DNA of 64,000 bases from Euglena gracilis (lineage: Eukaryota; Euglenida; Euglenophyceae; Euglenales): assembly GCA_039621445.1 (NCBI GenBank), contig CP154956.1, positions 75,802,192-75,866,191 of the forward strand, given 5' to 3'. Shown in pieces: positions 1 to 10,599 of the stretch (its first letter is position 1; each line of letters begins with the position of its first letter). A model generated the notes under the pieces. The model saw only the letters and a program-made list of their open reading frames with translations, ran no database searches and was not told the DNA's origin. Made by a program: the position numbers and the translations under genes.

Positions 1-850
1 CAGTTGGGGGCAAGACAATTGGTGGGATAACTGTAGACAACACAACTCATGAACAGATGATGCTTTTTCTTGAGAAACACCCTTCAAACGTATAATCCAG
101 CACCCAAAAAACAGACACCTCAGGTTTCCTCAAAACTGGAATAAAAAAAACTGCAAAAAAAACTGCACGTGTGCAGTTTTTTTTTCAGAAAAAAAAAGCT
201 GAAAAAAACTGCAAAAAACCCAAAACGTGAAAACTGCAAAAAAAAAAAACTGCAAAAACTGCACGGTGCATATCCCCCTCTGTTTTAAGACCGGGGAGGG
301 GAAATCTCCGACCCCCCCCGGCGGGGGGGGGGGGGGCAGGAGGGGGTCCAGGGGACCCACATTTGGGCGGTCAACTTGGTGTTAAAAAAAATCGGTGCTT
401 CGCGCTGAAAATAGAGGAAATAAGAAAATAGAAAAAGAGGAGCCCCACTCCATTTGAGGGACACACTAAGCCTGAACCCACCTGGGAGGAGTTTAACGAA
501 CCCCCCCCCCCCCCCCCCAACCAAAAAAAATATATCTATCCACCTATCCATCCATCCATGTAATGAAAAAAAATTGCTTTGCGCTGGAAGGCGTTTTTTA
601 CCATATATTTTTTGTCAATTCATTGAAAAAAAATCACCTGACACCGCGATTATCTGGGTTCTTTATCTTTATTTAACAATCATCAGAGTCAATCATGTTG
701 GGTCAAAAGAACATTTTCCCTGTCGTTTTGCCCCCCCCCCCCAGGGTGGTAAGCCATCATCCCCTTCAGTGATTCTTTGGTACACTCATGGCTTCTCACA
801 CACGAGAAACAGGCACCCAGGCAGGAGCAGGCACCGGAGGGGTGGGCCGG
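1..850. other. A-rich and G/C-tract repeat sequence, no gene seen
   Basis: This stretch holds runs of A (for example 145-260), a GC hairpin at about 295-350 made of a C-run facing a G-run, and a long C-tract at 500-520. Nothing in it has the third-position G/C bias seen in the convincing exons of this window. The poly-C/poly-G hairpin is the same type of structure that recurs throughout the window. Confidence 0.5.
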
Positions 851-852
851 AC

Positions 853-1338
853 TGGTGAGCCGGTCGCGGAGGGCGGGGGTGTTGTTGGCCCGGGCGAGGG
901 TGGCGTACGGCTCCGGGTGGGCCTGGTGTTTCGCCTCCATGATGGCCTTCCCGAGGTGGACCCAGTGGGAGAGGGCCTGGCGGAAGGGGGGGGGGGGTCG
1001 GTTGGAGCGATGCGGAGGACGCACCACGGGGTGGAGGGAATTGGGGCCCCACTGGGCACTGGGGTATGTTTCCCGTTCCCGGGTTCCCATCCAGGGGACA
1101 TCAGTGCCTCCACAGCCAGGAACGACGGTGGAGTGCTTTCCTCGCTGGTCCGATGCGTCCCCCGAAGCCTCCCGGGCAGCGTGGGCCTGCCCCACAACGA
1201 AGGCCGGCACCGCCGCCCACTCCACCTCCGCCGCCATCGAGCGCAAGCGGGCGGTGCTGCGGACCGTCACGCAGGACGTGGCGGTGCTGACGCGGCTCAC
1301 CGGCGAACGGGCCCGGCAGTTGAAGTCCCTGGCATTCT
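853..1338 (-). CDS. Putative exons of an unidentified protein
   Basis: The minus strand stays open across 1426-689. Two parts look coding. About 985-853 contains WVHLGKAIMEAKHQAHPEP with nearly every codon ending in G or C. About 1338-1118 contains AAEVEWAAVPAFVVGQAHAA, also G/C-ending. The stretch between them is less protein-like and may be an intron. I recognise no family. A caution: the plus strand at 1149-1340 also reads as a plausible G/C-biased frame (ERKRAVLRTVTQDVAVLTR, ending at a TGA at 1338-1340), so the strand of the second block is uncertain. The first block is clearly better on minus. No start codon can be assigned. Confidence 0.45.
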
Positions 1339-1344
1339 GAACCC

Positions 1345-2510
1345 CCCCGCCGCCGCCGGCAGCACATGGGACCACCCTGCTGGGGCTGCTGCATTTCCCG
1401 CGACCATCGGGGCCCCTGTGCTCCATTTATTTACGCTATGCTCCTCTCTGGCACCCTGCCATCTCGTGCGTTGTATTGTATTTGCTGCCAGTGATTCTGC
1501 CCTCAGCCTTCTTCTGCCCCTCACCTCACACATATACAGACACAACACCGGAAATGGGGGCTGAAATTAAATTTTTAGATATTTGTGTGAGAAATGAGAA
1601 ATGAGAAATGAAACAATTTTGTGCAAAAATGTTTAAAACTGGGAAGAGCCCCTCCAAGTATTCTTGGGAAGTTTTAGTCAGGGTTTTAGTCTTTTTTTGA
1701 AAATTGATCACAATTTCCCCCCCATATGGTTTCAACCAAACTGGTGCCAAATTTGAGGAATCCTAATTTGAGGTTTGAATGCTCAAATTGTTGGTATTGC
1801 CATACTGTCAAAGAAAGAATAACAGGAAGTGAAGTTCTGGGGAGGTGTATCGTGGGGAAAAAAAGAATACTCTGGGAATATTTGACTTTGAATTGTGATA
1901 ATTTTAAATTTGGGGAAAATGTCGGTTTCATTGATTTCGCTATGCCTGAAAGAGATTTGTAAAAGCAATGGGACAAAATATTTTTGTTTCGGCGACCGAT
2001 CTCGAATTTAAGCCTATTTTGGGTGGTGAGAAATTTGCTTAAAAAAACACAAAAACCCCTTTCCCGTGTGGTGGGTTGGACCACCCCCCTCCCCCTGTGC
2101 AAAAAAAAGTTTTCGGCACAGAGCGCTGAAAAAATTTGCTTTGAAAAAGACCCAAAAATCGTGTTTTTGTGATTTTTTTGAAAATTCGGTCAAAACAAAC
2201 ACCAAAAGTTTCATCTTGTCCGCCGCAAAGCGCCGGATTTCGGGGGGGGGGGTCCAGGAGTGGTCCCAGACCCCTCCCCCCTCATCCGAAGGGGGGAGTC
2301 CCCCCTCTCAGGGCCGGGGGAGGTGTGGGAAGTCACGGGAGGTGGGTTCGTGGGAGGCTGTCAACCTACCAAAATCAGATTTTGGTTGGGGCTGCGGCCG
2401 GCCCTACCAAACTGCAAAAGGTGATCGCAAAAAAGATTTTATGACGTTATCTGAAGGAGTAGGGTTAGGGTTAAGATTTTCGTGCAAACAGTTGAGTCCT
2501 TCCCGCTGAA
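1345..2510. other. AT-rich spacer with repeats, no gene seen
   Basis: This is mostly AT-rich sequence. Between 2066 and 2400 there is G/C-tract repeat DNA that includes one copy of the GCGCCGG-type hairpin motif near 2222-2236. A short telomere-like TTAGGG pair lies at about 2460-2476. I see no coding signal. Confidence 0.4.
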
Positions 2511-2520
2511 CGTTGTTACA

Positions 2521-2680
2521 TTGGCCTCTACAGGGTACTCAGCGAACCCAAAGAGCCGCCCAACTAGCAACTAGGGGGAACCCGAGCAAGGCGCCGAAGG
2601 CGCCGAACGAGGGTCCCCCTATGTGTATTAACCCTGGTTGGGCAGCTCTTTGGGGTAGCTGGTCCCCTGTAGGGGCCAAT
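2521..2680. repeat. Hairpin repeat (MITE-like), copy 1
   Basis: The outer arms TTGGCCTCTACAGGG (2521-2535) and CCCTGTAGGGGCCAA (2665-2679) pair at 14 of 15 positions. An inner stem pairs CCCAAAGAGCCGCCCAAC with GTTGGGCAGCTCTTTGGGG. A second copy with the same core lies at 25,546-25,655 in the opposite orientation, so this is a family and not a chance hairpin. It could be a miniature inverted-repeat element or a structured RNA. No target duplication is evident. Confidence 0.6.
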
Positions 2681-2884
2681 TTATCCCGCTATTGTGCGAT
2701 GCAGTTCTGCTTCGGTCGCTGGATGTGTTGTGGTTGGGTGGCCGCGGCCGGCCGCGGCCCTACCAAATCACTGTTTTGGCAGGGCCGCGGCCGACCGTGG
2801 CCGGCTGCGGCCAGCCGCGACCCTACCAACGGCCGCCCTACCTCCCGTGAATGACCACCCGCTGGGGGAGGGGGGTCTGGGGAC

Positions 2885-3250
2885 CTCATAGAGCATCCTA
2901 ATTTGACACAACGGCCATATCTCGGCCCAGGCGGGGAGTTGGCCCAAACCGCGCATACCGGTGGATAGGGCGTCCCAAAGTTATGGAATGAGGTACTCTT
3001 TACTTTTTCTCAACTCCCCAGCGTTTTTGAGATATTTTGATTTTTTTTGATTTTTTTGACGCCAGAAATGACCCCTTTTGCCTGTCCAATGAAATTTCTT
3101 TGGGGAAAAAACGGTAGACAACTTTTTTTGCTCGGGCCATATCTCCGGACTGGCGGGGAGTTGGGGGCAAAATGAGGGCTGTGGAGAAATTAGGGATCCT
3201 CTCCTAACCTATAGGCTATTCACTATTCGGGTCCGGAAATCAGGTCACAT
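2885..3250. repeat. Dispersed repeat with 'gagatatgg' core, copy 1
   Basis: A segment starting with CGGCCATATCTCGGCCCAGG and running through GGGCGTCCCAAAGTTATGGA to a T-rich tail is repeated, with few changes and in the same orientation, at about 4140-4290. Related but more diverged units occur at 18,890-19,330. The sequence has no open frame of interest. It is probably an old dispersed or satellite-like repeat. Confidence 0.6.
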
Positions 3251-3274
3251 CGATAATCCGCGGGTGCCATTGCC

Positions 3275-3480
3275 TACTCAGGGGGGGGGGGGGGGTGCGG
3301 GGGGGGGGGAGGGGGGGCGGGGCGGTTTGGAGGGGCTAAGTTTCGCTCTTACTCTAAAGAGATAAGAGCTCAGCGACCAGGGTGTGACGTAGGGCTGAGC
3401 TCTTTGAGAGAACACCCCGGCCCGGCCCGGCTCGGCCCGGCCCGGCCGGCGGCTCAGCCGGCTCACCAGCCCGGGCCGGG
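3275..3480. repeat. G-tract and (CCCGG)n low-complexity block
   Basis: Long G-runs at 3281-3325 are followed by a GGCCCGGCCCGGCTC-type tandem at 3417-3450. This is low-complexity sequence able to form quadruplexes or hairpins. No gene is seen. Confidence 0.6.
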
Positions 3481-3489
3481 GACGGGGGG

Positions 3490-3860
3490 TTGAAAAACGC
3501 TCATTTTCGGCTCAAAAACATTTTTCCGGGTCCGGGAGGCAGAAAAACATCTGTTTCGGGCAAAAAAATTTTTTCGATTTTTTTCGACTTTTTTGACCCG
3601 AAAATGACCCAATGTCTATAGGAGGTCCAACGGGGGGCCGGGGGTCAAAAAAAAAAAAACGCTCATTTTCGGCCCGAAAACACTTTTTTCGGGTCCGGGA
3701 GGTCAAAAAACATGCTTCTAGGCAAAAAAAATTTCGACTTTTTGACCCAAAAATGGCCAAGGGGGACATGGGGGGGGACCGGGTCGGAATTTTTTTTGCT
3801 CAAAAACGCTTTTTTTGATGTTCTAAAGTGAAAAAGAGCGTATTTGAGCAAAAAAAATTC
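3490..3860. repeat. Tandem 'AAAACGCTCATTTTCGG' repeat, two units
   Basis: Two tandem copies of a roughly 170-bp unit contain CGCTCATTTTCGG, then TCCGGGAGG, then a run of A before TTTCGACTTTTTTGACCC. The same unit, in reverse orientation and several copies, makes up 19,310-20,110 inside an hAT-like element. This supports a shared transposon or satellite origin. Confidence 0.6.
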
Positions 3861-4139
3861 AAAATTTTGCGTCCCGACCTGCCTCCCGACCCCCCCTCGC
3901 CCAGCCGCCCTTGGACCCCCTGCAGGGGTCCCCGAATACCCAAAACTGGCCCAAAATCGCACAACCAGACCCCGGAAACCTCAAAAAACGGTCAACCCCC
4001 CCCCCTACACCTCATGATTGACCCCCTGGTTTGGTCCCAACTCCTCTTCTAGCCCGAGATACGGCCCATTTACGGTTTCGGGCCCCGAACAGGCCCGAAA
4101 TGGCCAAAACTGGCAAAACTGGCCCAAAACCGCAAAACG

Positions 4140-4300
4140 GCCGTATCTCGGCCTAGGCGAGGAGTTGGCCCAAACCGCGCATACCGATCGATCGGGCGTC
4201 CCAAAGTTGTGGAATGAGGTCCTCTTTACTTTTTCTCAACTCCGCAGCGTTTTCGAGGTATTTTGAATTTTTTTCATTTTTTGACCCCAAAATGACCTGC
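4140..4300. repeat. Dispersed repeat with 'gagatatgg' core, copy 2
   Basis: Direct-orientation copy of the repeat at 2885-3250. They share GGCCCAAACCGCGCATACCG, GGGCGTCCCAAAGTTGTGGA and the TTTACTTTTTCTCAACTCC stretch. Confidence 0.6.
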
Positions 4301-4846
4301 AATTTCCCCGGAAAAAATACAAATAAAAAAATACAAATTTTTTATATTTGTGGAACTGCAAAATTTTCTTCCGGGGGCGTTTTGCGTGAAGCTCCAAGGG
4401 ACATGTTTTGGCCAGGATTTCAATCTTTGAAATCAGCGCCATGGAAATATGGGAAGACCTGGTGGGGGGGTTCGCCTGCCCAACCACGCCGTTTTGCTTT
4501 GGGGGATTCCTGTACAGCCCTCCCCTCCAGGATGGGACCTCAGAATTCAGCCATGCACACCTGAAAGATGGAGCTTCTGGGATATTGTGGGGATTAGTTA
4601 TGAACAAACTTGGGTGGTAAATGAATCCCAAAAAATAAAGTCAAAAAATTCCCCCGGGCAAAGGAAGCTCTGGTGGGGGGGGGTCGACCCCCCCCACCAT
4701 CATTGCAGTTTGCAAAAAAGAGAATCCTTCCAAAGCCCGGTTGCAATCCGTCGCGCGGCATTATTTTTCCATGCCACAGTCACCCATGGCTGCGAATTGA
4801 TTATCCTCCGCTTTCATTATCCATCCTGGCAGCGGGGAGGATGGGG

Positions 4847-4924
4847 CACAAGTACACGAAGATCGCGGGGGGCGGCAACCCCACCGAGGCATGCCTCTAC
4901 CTCGGCTCGATCGACTGGGCACGG
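4847..4924 (+). CDS. Dual-specificity phosphatase, N-terminal exon
   Basis: The frame reads YTKIAGGGNPTEACLYLGSI followed by DWAR. The 'I..GLYLGSIDAA' pattern is the usual start of the dual-specificity phosphatase (DSP) catalytic domain in the cysteine-dependent protein tyrosine phosphatase superfamily. The exon lies upstream of, and on the same strand as, four further exons that continue the domain in order. The 5' limit and the start codon are not visible, so upstream exons may lie outside what I can recognise. The G/C-ending codon bias matches the other exons. Confidence 0.65.
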
Positions 4925-5091
4925 CGTTTCGCTCCTCCTTCATGGGGTTGGCCATGCCTTAAAATTCTGTCTGTCCCAAGCTGGTCTGGTGGGCCGCCGT
5001 GTCAAAGGACGAATGGTGGGTGGCACTGCTGTCAACATCTGCCAAGGCACCAACACGTGCAATTAATGCCTTGCGGGAAGGCCTGCCCTAC

Positions 5092-5452
5092 CCCCCCCCC
5101 TATGTCCAACGACCCCCCTATGTCCAATGACCACCCCCCCGGTCAGAGGACACCTTTTCGGAGGTTTGACCAAATTTTTGGTCCCGGCGTGAAGCGCCGG
5201 GACGAAAAATTTTGCCCAAAAATTTGCCAAAAATTTGGCCAAAATGCCATTTTTGACACTTTTTGGACAAAAATTTGTCAAAATTGCCCAAAATTTTCGG
5301 CACAAAGCGCCGGAAGGGAAAATTTGGGCATTTTTGGGTGGGTAGGGACCCGGGTACCCACCAACTTCCTTTTGACCCCATGTCCAACGACCACCCCCCC
5401 CCCCCCCGGTCAGAGGACAGAGGTTACCGGTCATTGGACATAGGGGGGGGGT
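5092..5452. repeat. Inverted-repeat element with TATGTCCAACGACC ends
   Basis: This segment begins with a C-run followed by TATGTCCAACGACC and ends with GGTCATTGGACATA followed by a G-run, giving a perfect-looking terminal inverted repeat. It contains two GCGCCGG-type hairpin motifs (5183-5200, 5300-5312) and a GGTCAGAGGACA word near each end. Related ends occur at about 7,970, 41,950, 42,830, 62,650 and 63,830. It lies in the first DSP intron. I could not find a convincing target duplication. Confidence 0.6.
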
Positions 5453-5655
5453 ACTCCAACAAATAGGAGGAAATGTGCGGCATAAGGTCAAAACTGCTTT
5501 TGGGGAAGGGCCTGGTGGGGTGCCTGCCAGGCACTCCAGGGTGCTTGGAGACCCTCCCTCGGGGGTTCGATCAGTCCAGCCTGCTTGGAATAAAAATGCC
5601 ATTGTGCTCGGCAGCGGTGCCCGGGGCCCTGCTTGGCAAAGCCCCGTGCGGCCGG

Positions 5656-5730
5656 CTCATCGAGGACGAAATTCTGGACGAGTTCAGCATCCGGGCCATC
5701 GTGTCCGTCCTTCCCCACCAGCCGCCCCCA
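5656..5730 (+). CDS. Dual-specificity phosphatase, second exon
   Basis: The frame reads IEDEILDEFSIRAIVSVLP, matching the DSP helix and strand 'L.E..I..IlsV'. It is separated from the first exon by roughly 730 bp that hold the inverted-repeat element at 5092-5452. The exact edges are uncertain. A second stretch, VCVKVLLGIADVD, lies in another frame at about 5745-5783. It may belong to the protein through a small intron or frameshift, or may be noise. Confidence 0.6.
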
Positions 5731-6119
5731 GCCATCAGCTGCCGGTTTGCGTCAAGGTCCTCTTGGGCATCGCTGATGTGGATTGACCCCCCAGAAATTC
5801 CTCCAATAAACGTCTCTAACTCTCCACCGTAGATTCTTGGCGTTTGATTTTTGGTCCATCTGATTTTCTCTCATCAATGAAGAATTGCGAAGTTCCAGCA
5901 CATTAGTGAATTTGTCAGCATGCCCGGAGGGAATTCTGGATGAATCACAAGATATGTTGTCGAGCAGCATTCCATCGAAAGAATTATTGGGTGAATCCCG
6001 TCTGCCCGGGAAAAGTCGTGGACACAAAGAACCCATCAATGGAGGGAATGTTCCCATCGGTTCTGTCCGCCGTAGAAGCGTTCTCATAATGCTTTCCCTC
6101 AGTTGATGCCTGTTTGCAG

Positions 6120-6194
6120 TACGTCAGCGAAGTGCTCCAGAAGCATGACATCGACGGGGCGGACTACATGGTGTACCCGCTGGAGGACAGTGCG
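6120..6194 (+). CDS. Dual-specificity phosphatase, third exon
   Basis: The frame reads YVSEVLQKHDIDGADYMVYP then LEDSA. 'Y.V.PLEDS' is the DSP strand and loop carrying the general-acid Asp region. The exon end is set by the next exon resuming at DEYISIF and by the inverted repeat flanking the intron (see 6195-6346). Confidence 0.75.
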
Positions 6195-6346
6195 GCCCGG
6201 GCCGCTGTTCCGCCGCGGGCCCGGCCGCACAATCCACGTGTTTTGCCATCGCCTCGGCTTGGGGGTGGCCCACCCTGCCCGCAAAGGTCCACCCAAACCC
6301 CTGGCTTCTTTTGGTGAGCGGGCGATGGGACAGCGGCCCAGGCGGG
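6195..6346 (+). other. Nonconventional intron in the phosphatase gene
   Basis: The intron has no GT-AG ends. GGGCCGCTGT at 6199-6208 is the exact reverse complement of ACAGCGGCCC at 6330-6339, leaving about 4 nt outside the stem on the 5' side and 7 nt on the 3' side. A one- or two-base shift of the junction is possible because of a shared G. Euglenid nonconventional introns are known to have such paired ends. Length is 152 bp. Confidence 0.7.
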
Positions 6347-6445
6347 GATGAGTATATAAGCATCTTCGACCCGCCCGGCATCCTCTCGGCGTGCCACTTT
6401 ATCCATTCCAAGCGGCTGGAGGGCAAGTCCGTCCTGGTGCACTGC
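6347..6445 (+). CDS. Dual-specificity phosphatase, fourth exon ending at the catalytic Cys
   Basis: The frame reads DEYISIFDPPGILSACHFIH and SKRLEGKSVLVHC. This is the helix before the P-loop and the first half of the signature HCxxGxxR. The last codon is the nucleophilic cysteine (6443-6445). The rest of the signature lies in the next exon, so the active-site loop is assembled only by splicing. Confidence 0.85.
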
Positions 6446-7076
6446 GCCTGGGCCTGGTTGGGGGGCTCGCCACCGAAGCCACAGGCCTGTGCGTCCCGAG
6501 CTGCGTCCCGAGCTTTGCCTCCCCCTTCCTCTGTGGCCGCCTTGTGCCCTTCGTCTGTTGGTCCCCGATTCCCCTTATGGTGAAGCTCGCCGTTTGAAAT
6601 TTCACAGGAAACTTCCAGACCCCCCCCCCTGCCGACCCCAACGGTGAACTTCTCACCACTAGAGCTTTTCTTTAACCCAGAATTGTTAAAGATGTATTTT
6701 TTGGAACTTTTCTTGGTACAAGAATCCAAGAAATCCCACGGCTGGTTTGGGTCGTGGGTAGAGCAGGGTGATCGACCATCGAGGGGGGTGACAAAGGATT
6801 TTGTTCTTGCACGGTGCCATGGGTGAGGGGGGGGGGTCGATCCCCCCCTTACCACACCTTCCCGTGCAGCCCTGCCTTGATCCCCTGTGAATGAGAAGGT
6901 GCAGTCCTGCTCACACTTCAATTTCCACGTCCAACCGGAAGAAATTCCCACAGCATCCAAAACTCTGTGCTCAAATCACAGTTATGTTTGACCACCAGAG
7001 GTTTTTTTTGGACACACCAAACACGCCACCGGTCTGCCGGGCAATGTGTCTTTCCTGACCAGCGAGGCCCACCGGG
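6446..7076 (+). other. Nonconventional intron splitting the phosphatase P-loop
   Basis: The 631-bp intron separates HC from DAGVTRS. TGGGCCT at 6449-6455 pairs exactly with AGGCCCA at 7065-7071, and the stem can extend with TGG/CCA. This leaves 3 nt (GCC) at the 5' end and 5 nt (CCGGG) at the 3' end. That 3/5 offset is what is described for euglenid nonconventional introns. The interior holds a small hairpin (6826-6850) of a G-run with TCGA facing a C-run. Confidence 0.8.
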
Positions 7077-7227
7077 GATGCTGGAGTGACTCGGTCGCCT
7101 GCCGTGGTGGTCAGCTACCTCATGAAGTACGGCCTCAACCTCCGTGCCCCAGCGATGATGGAGTTGTCAGAGGCTTTGAAAGTGGTTCGCAGCCAGAGCC
7201 CCTTCCTCACTGCCTTCCTCCCACGCA
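7077..7227 (+). CDS. Dual-specificity phosphatase, fifth exon with P-loop arginine
   Basis: The exon opens with DAGVTRSPAVVVSYLMKYGL, completing HC-DA-G-VT-R, the HCxxGxxR signature with catalytic Arg, followed by the conserved helix 'SPAVVVSYLMKY'. It continues LNLRAPAMMELSEALKVVRS and QSPFLTAFLP, as in the C-terminal helices of DSPs. The enzyme would hydrolyse phosphotyrosine or phosphoserine/threonine. The natural substrate cannot be told. The exon may end at AG before GTCATG near 7227. Confidence 0.85.
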
Positions 7228-7959
7228 GGTCATGTTTGTCTGCGGTTTGGTGCCAACGCCAGCAACAGGTAATTTTTAAAGCCGGACCCCACCCTATCCG
7301 GGGGGGGGTCCAGCCAGCCAACTTTTTTTCAGCCAGCATTGGAGAAAAGCCAGGTTGAGGACACCCCCCCCCCCCGGTGGTCAAGTTGTGATAAAGTTTT
7401 CGCAGCCAATGACTTAGGTGGCGCTAATTGCCCAATTTTTTTTTCAGTTTTTGCACGTTTGGGGTGCGCGGGTTTCCGTTTACAAAACCCACTGTTTTGT
7501 GCTCAAATTTTTGAGAGGGTGACACCAGCACAAAAATTTGGGTCGTTCTGGGTCCAATTTAAGCAATTTGACAAAGTGGCGATTTTGAAAATTTATGGTT
7601 GTTTTAGGGGGGCTTTGGAAAACACCCCCCTGGAACGCCCTGAAATTTTGAAAAACAGAAAACAGTGGGAGAACACCTGGCCTCTGAAGCCCCAGTTGTT
7701 TGGCGTTGCTGCCGGACCCCCCTCTGAAGGGGGGTGACACAGTGCGGCAGGTGAAGAGAAGGCCACCGCCTAAGCAACCCGCCCATTTTTGAACCCCTCG
7801 TGAGTCCCGAGGCCCAGTGATTGGGGAGGTGAACGGACAGCACTTCCCAAAAGATAATTTCTGGAAGAGACGTGTTAGGCGGCTAACCGCCTAAATTTAG
7901 TTTTTGTGAAGGAGAGATCCTGGCCTTACGGAGGGGACTGGACTGGGAAAAACATTACC

Positions 7960-8360
7960 CCCCCCCTCCCTTTGTCCAACGACCACCCCTTTATAATGAC
8001 CACCCCCCCCCCACACGTTGAGGTAATGGGGGGCGTACGACCACCCCCCCTGGTCATGGGTTGCAGGTTGCAAAATTTTTTTTGACGGTTTTACCCCCTT
8101 TCTATACCGTGCCCGCGGAATAGTGCCTGCCCCGCACCCCTTCGGTGCAGCATTTGCACAGCACCCTTCTGGCGCTGTCGTTCATGACACCCCCTCAGGA
8201 GCAGCCGTGTGTTTGGGCTTCCTCCTTTATGATTTTTTCCGCTTTTCGCTGTGTGTGAGCCTTTGCCCCCTTTATAATGACCACCCCCCGGTCACAGGTT
8301 GCAAATAATGGGGGCGCACGACCCCCCCCCCCCTGGTCATAGGTTGCAGGTAAATGGTCG
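7960..8360. repeat. GACCACCCC / GTTGCAGGTT repeat cluster
   Basis: Repeated copies of ATAATGACCACCCCC and GGTCATGGGTTGCAGG are arranged in tandem inside element B. They are the reverse complement of the repeats at 36,390-36,620, where the words are ACCTGCAACCTGTGACCGGG and TGGTCGTA. A shorter relative lies at 57,960-58,035. Probably a separate small repeat inserted in element B. Confidence 0.55.
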
Positions 8361-8981
8361 GGAGGGGGGGGGGGTAAAGGGTAGGTTGGGGGAATTAACC
8401 TTGGTTCCCCGTCGGATAGTGCCTGCCCAGCACCCCTCGCGGTGCAGCAAATGAGGTTGGGCGGTTTACTGCCTAAACCAGTAATGATTCTGCAACGGTG
8501 TGGTGTGTGTGCTTCCCTCTGGTGTCCTGATTGGTTGACAACAACCCCTGCATTCCCCTCCTCCTGGGCTGTGCACCACGGCGTACCATTTGGATGCAGG
8601 ATTACAGTTGGACCAAGGAAAGCATGGGAGGGAGGGAGGCGTGGTTGCAAGTGCTGCTATCCAGAACATGGGGGGTTGGGAAATGCTACACCATTCTGGT
8701 CGGCACAAGTTCAAGTGTTTTGAGAAGCTTGGCGTCAAGGTGAACCGAAGTAGTTTGCAGTTTGAGTGCGTGGGTCTTTAATTTGTCCGCACACAAGTTC
8801 CCTGCTGATGACACAGCAGCGCCGTGCAAAACTGAACACTTTTTCCCACCTGTCAATCCCCGCTGAGTGATACTCAAAATTTTATGTTTGAGGCGGCGCG
8901 GAAAGAGAACACGAGTTTTTTTTGGAAGTTCTTGTAAGACTGTTTGCAGGCAGATCTCCGCACACATGAATTCATGAAAGG

Positions 8982-9464
8982 TTAGGCAGCTACATGGAAC
9001 AATGCCCGAAACACCTCTTTTTTTCTGGCTCTTCTTCCTTTGGGTCCGGCAACATGCCTCCGCAACATGCCTCCGGAGGAGGCAACGGTAGTCTCCACAG
9101 TTAAAAACCGCGTGGAAGGGAGGTGAACCAGAAGGTTGTCGTTCTCGACCAACGCCGGGTCGATGGCTTCCATCCATGTAACCACCCTCAGCACCAGTGT
9201 GTCCGGCCCTGTTGGAAACTCTTCTTGTGACACCCGTCGCAGACATGAACCTTTGCAGAGGACATGGACGACAGATTTTGTTGCCAAGCTTGCCAAGTTT
9301 GAAACTGAATGGTGTCTGGCGTGTTGTGCAGGGTTTGAAGGGTGGAGGTTCATGGAAATCAGGGAGAGGAAATTGCACAAATCGAGTTTGACCAAGCAAG
9401 GAGAGAGGTCAAACAGTTCTAATACACACCCTAGAAACAGTTCTAAGTCACACAATTCACACAC
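8982..9464 (-). CDS. Hypothetical ORF inside transposon B
   Basis: An open frame of 160 codons from 9464 to 8982, rich in ordinary residues (for example LRVVTWMEAIDPALVEND, LLVHLPSTRFLTVETTVASS). It lies in the part of element B that is missing from the shorter element C. I see no known motif. It may be a fragment of the element's own protein. The neighbouring frame (9399-8686) overlaps it and is partly shared with C at DNA level. Confidence 0.35.
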   Translation of the reverse strand: MCELCDLELFLGCVLELFDLSPCLVKLDLCNFLSLISMNLHPSNPAQHARHHSVSNLASLATKSVVHVLCKGSCLRRVSQEEFPTGPDTLVLRVVTWMEAIDPALVENDNLLVHLPSTRFLTVETTVASSGGMLRRHVAGPKGRRARKKEVFRALFHVAA

Positions 9465-9639
9465 AATTGGAAATCATTTTGACGGATTACTGCGCAAAAC
9501 CACGTCCGAAAAATTTTGGCCTGAAGCTGCCACACATCCCTCAACCTAAAATTTTGTGCCCTTTTAGGGGGGTTTTAAAACACTCAAAAAACGTCAAAAA
9601 AGCAAAAATTGGTTGGGCAATTAGCGCCGCCTAAGAATG

Positions 9640-10500
9640 AAGCGAATTGGACCGCTTCGCTAGGAGGCGAAAAATTCTCTGCACAAAGCACCGAATTTTT
9701 TTGAAAAGAGGGTCAAAATAGTTTTTTTCAAGAGTTTCTTGGTTTTCACCTCAAAATTTTGGATGAACAAATCCAATCCAGATGGCTTTTTGGGTTCCAG
9801 CCAAATTCAGCCCGGCAGTCGGTCGGACCCCGACCCCTGGACCCCCAACCCCCTAGGGGGGGGAGGACCTTTTTCCCCAGCCAGCACCCTTTTCCATCCA
9901 GCTGGCTGGGCCCCCCAGGTGGTCCTGAACAAATTCTCTAGCCAGCAACGTTATCAATCTATCCAAAATAGGAAAGTGCACACAAATATGTGTGTAGAAT
10001 ACACACACACACACACACACATTTGTCTATGATCTCTGGCTTCCATATATTCATGCAGAAGTAGTGTGCACACATTGTGTGCCGCTCTGCATTGCTGCTT
10101 CTGTGAACAAATCTTCCCAAACTGCCAAATATCAGAACACTCCAAATATGGGACCCCCCCTTGATTTAGCAACTGAAGGGAAAACCTTTCCTTTTTGAAA
10201 AGTGCGCATGAGAGAGGACGAGAATTTGCAAGATTTTAGCGTTGTATCTCTTAGTGTATTTATCTCTTAGAAAAAGGAGTTGTTTGCCGTATTTCTTTAT
10301 TTAGTTCTGAATCAATCCGAGTTTCAACTTCTAAATCAATTAAATACATGCTCGAAAACGCTCTGAATTGGTACATGTAGTGAAATGGAAAACGTTGCCT
10401 ATGGGTCGATGAAAGGTCCAACCAAATGTGAACCCCGCCAAGGGTCGTGGAATTCCGTCCAAACACAAGGGGAGGGTCGTTTGAATCGATGGGGCCGAGG
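9640..10500. other. Repeat spacer, no gene seen
   Basis: This region holds a run of AT-rich sequence, a CCAGCCAGC/GGCTGG repeat block at 9790-9950 that recurs at 7,300, 15,720, 43,480-43,830 and 59,470-59,520, and a short (CA)n tract at 10,001-10,021. No coding signal is apparent before the exon at 10,501. Confidence 0.4.
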
Positions 10501-10599
10501 GCCTCTGCCGGGGAGCTGCGGGAGCGCCTGGACGTCTGCGCCTTCATGGTGGAGCTGCAGCGGCTGGACGCCATGCTGGGACGCGGCGAGCCGGTGTGG
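10501..10599 (+). CDS. Exon of an unidentified gene, upstream of giant intron
   Basis: The frame reads ASAGELRERLDVCAFMVELQ and RLDAMLGRGEPVW with almost all codons ending in G or C. It joins in frame to the exon at 14,676 to give ...GEPVW-RVLSERN..., using a nonconventional intron whose ends pair. I recognise no family. The helical, Leu/Glu/Arg-rich character is all that can be said. The 5' edge is uncertain. Confidence 0.65.

Larger units (their letters stand above)
7413..9635. mobile_element. DNA transposon B (CTTAGG ends, 5-bp target duplication)
   Basis: The left end CTTAGGTGGCGCTAATTGCC (7413 on) and the inverted right end TTAGCGCCGCCTAAG (9621-9635) form near-perfect terminal inverted repeats. 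The flanks are the direct repeat AATGA (7408-7412 and 9636-9640). It is homologous along most of its length, in reverse orientation, to element C at 51.5-52.9 kb. Internal palindromes TTAGGCGGCTAACCGCCTAA (7875-7894) and GGGCGGTTTACTGCC (8459-8473) are shared in type with C. A 160-codon minus-strand frame (9464-8982) and partial frames shared with C suggest decayed coding capacity. No transposase domain is recognisable. Confidence 0.85.

Noticed and set aside
5092-5452. Target duplication around the TATGTCCAACGACC element
   Set aside because: Only a TAC triplet is shared by the flanks, which is not enough to claim a transposition footprint.
5745-5783. Phosphatase segment VCVKVLLGIADVD as a separate exon
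   Set aside because: It is out of frame with the preceding exon by a distance too short for a normal intron, and the conserved strand it would supply is already provided by YMVYPLEDS. It was left as a note.
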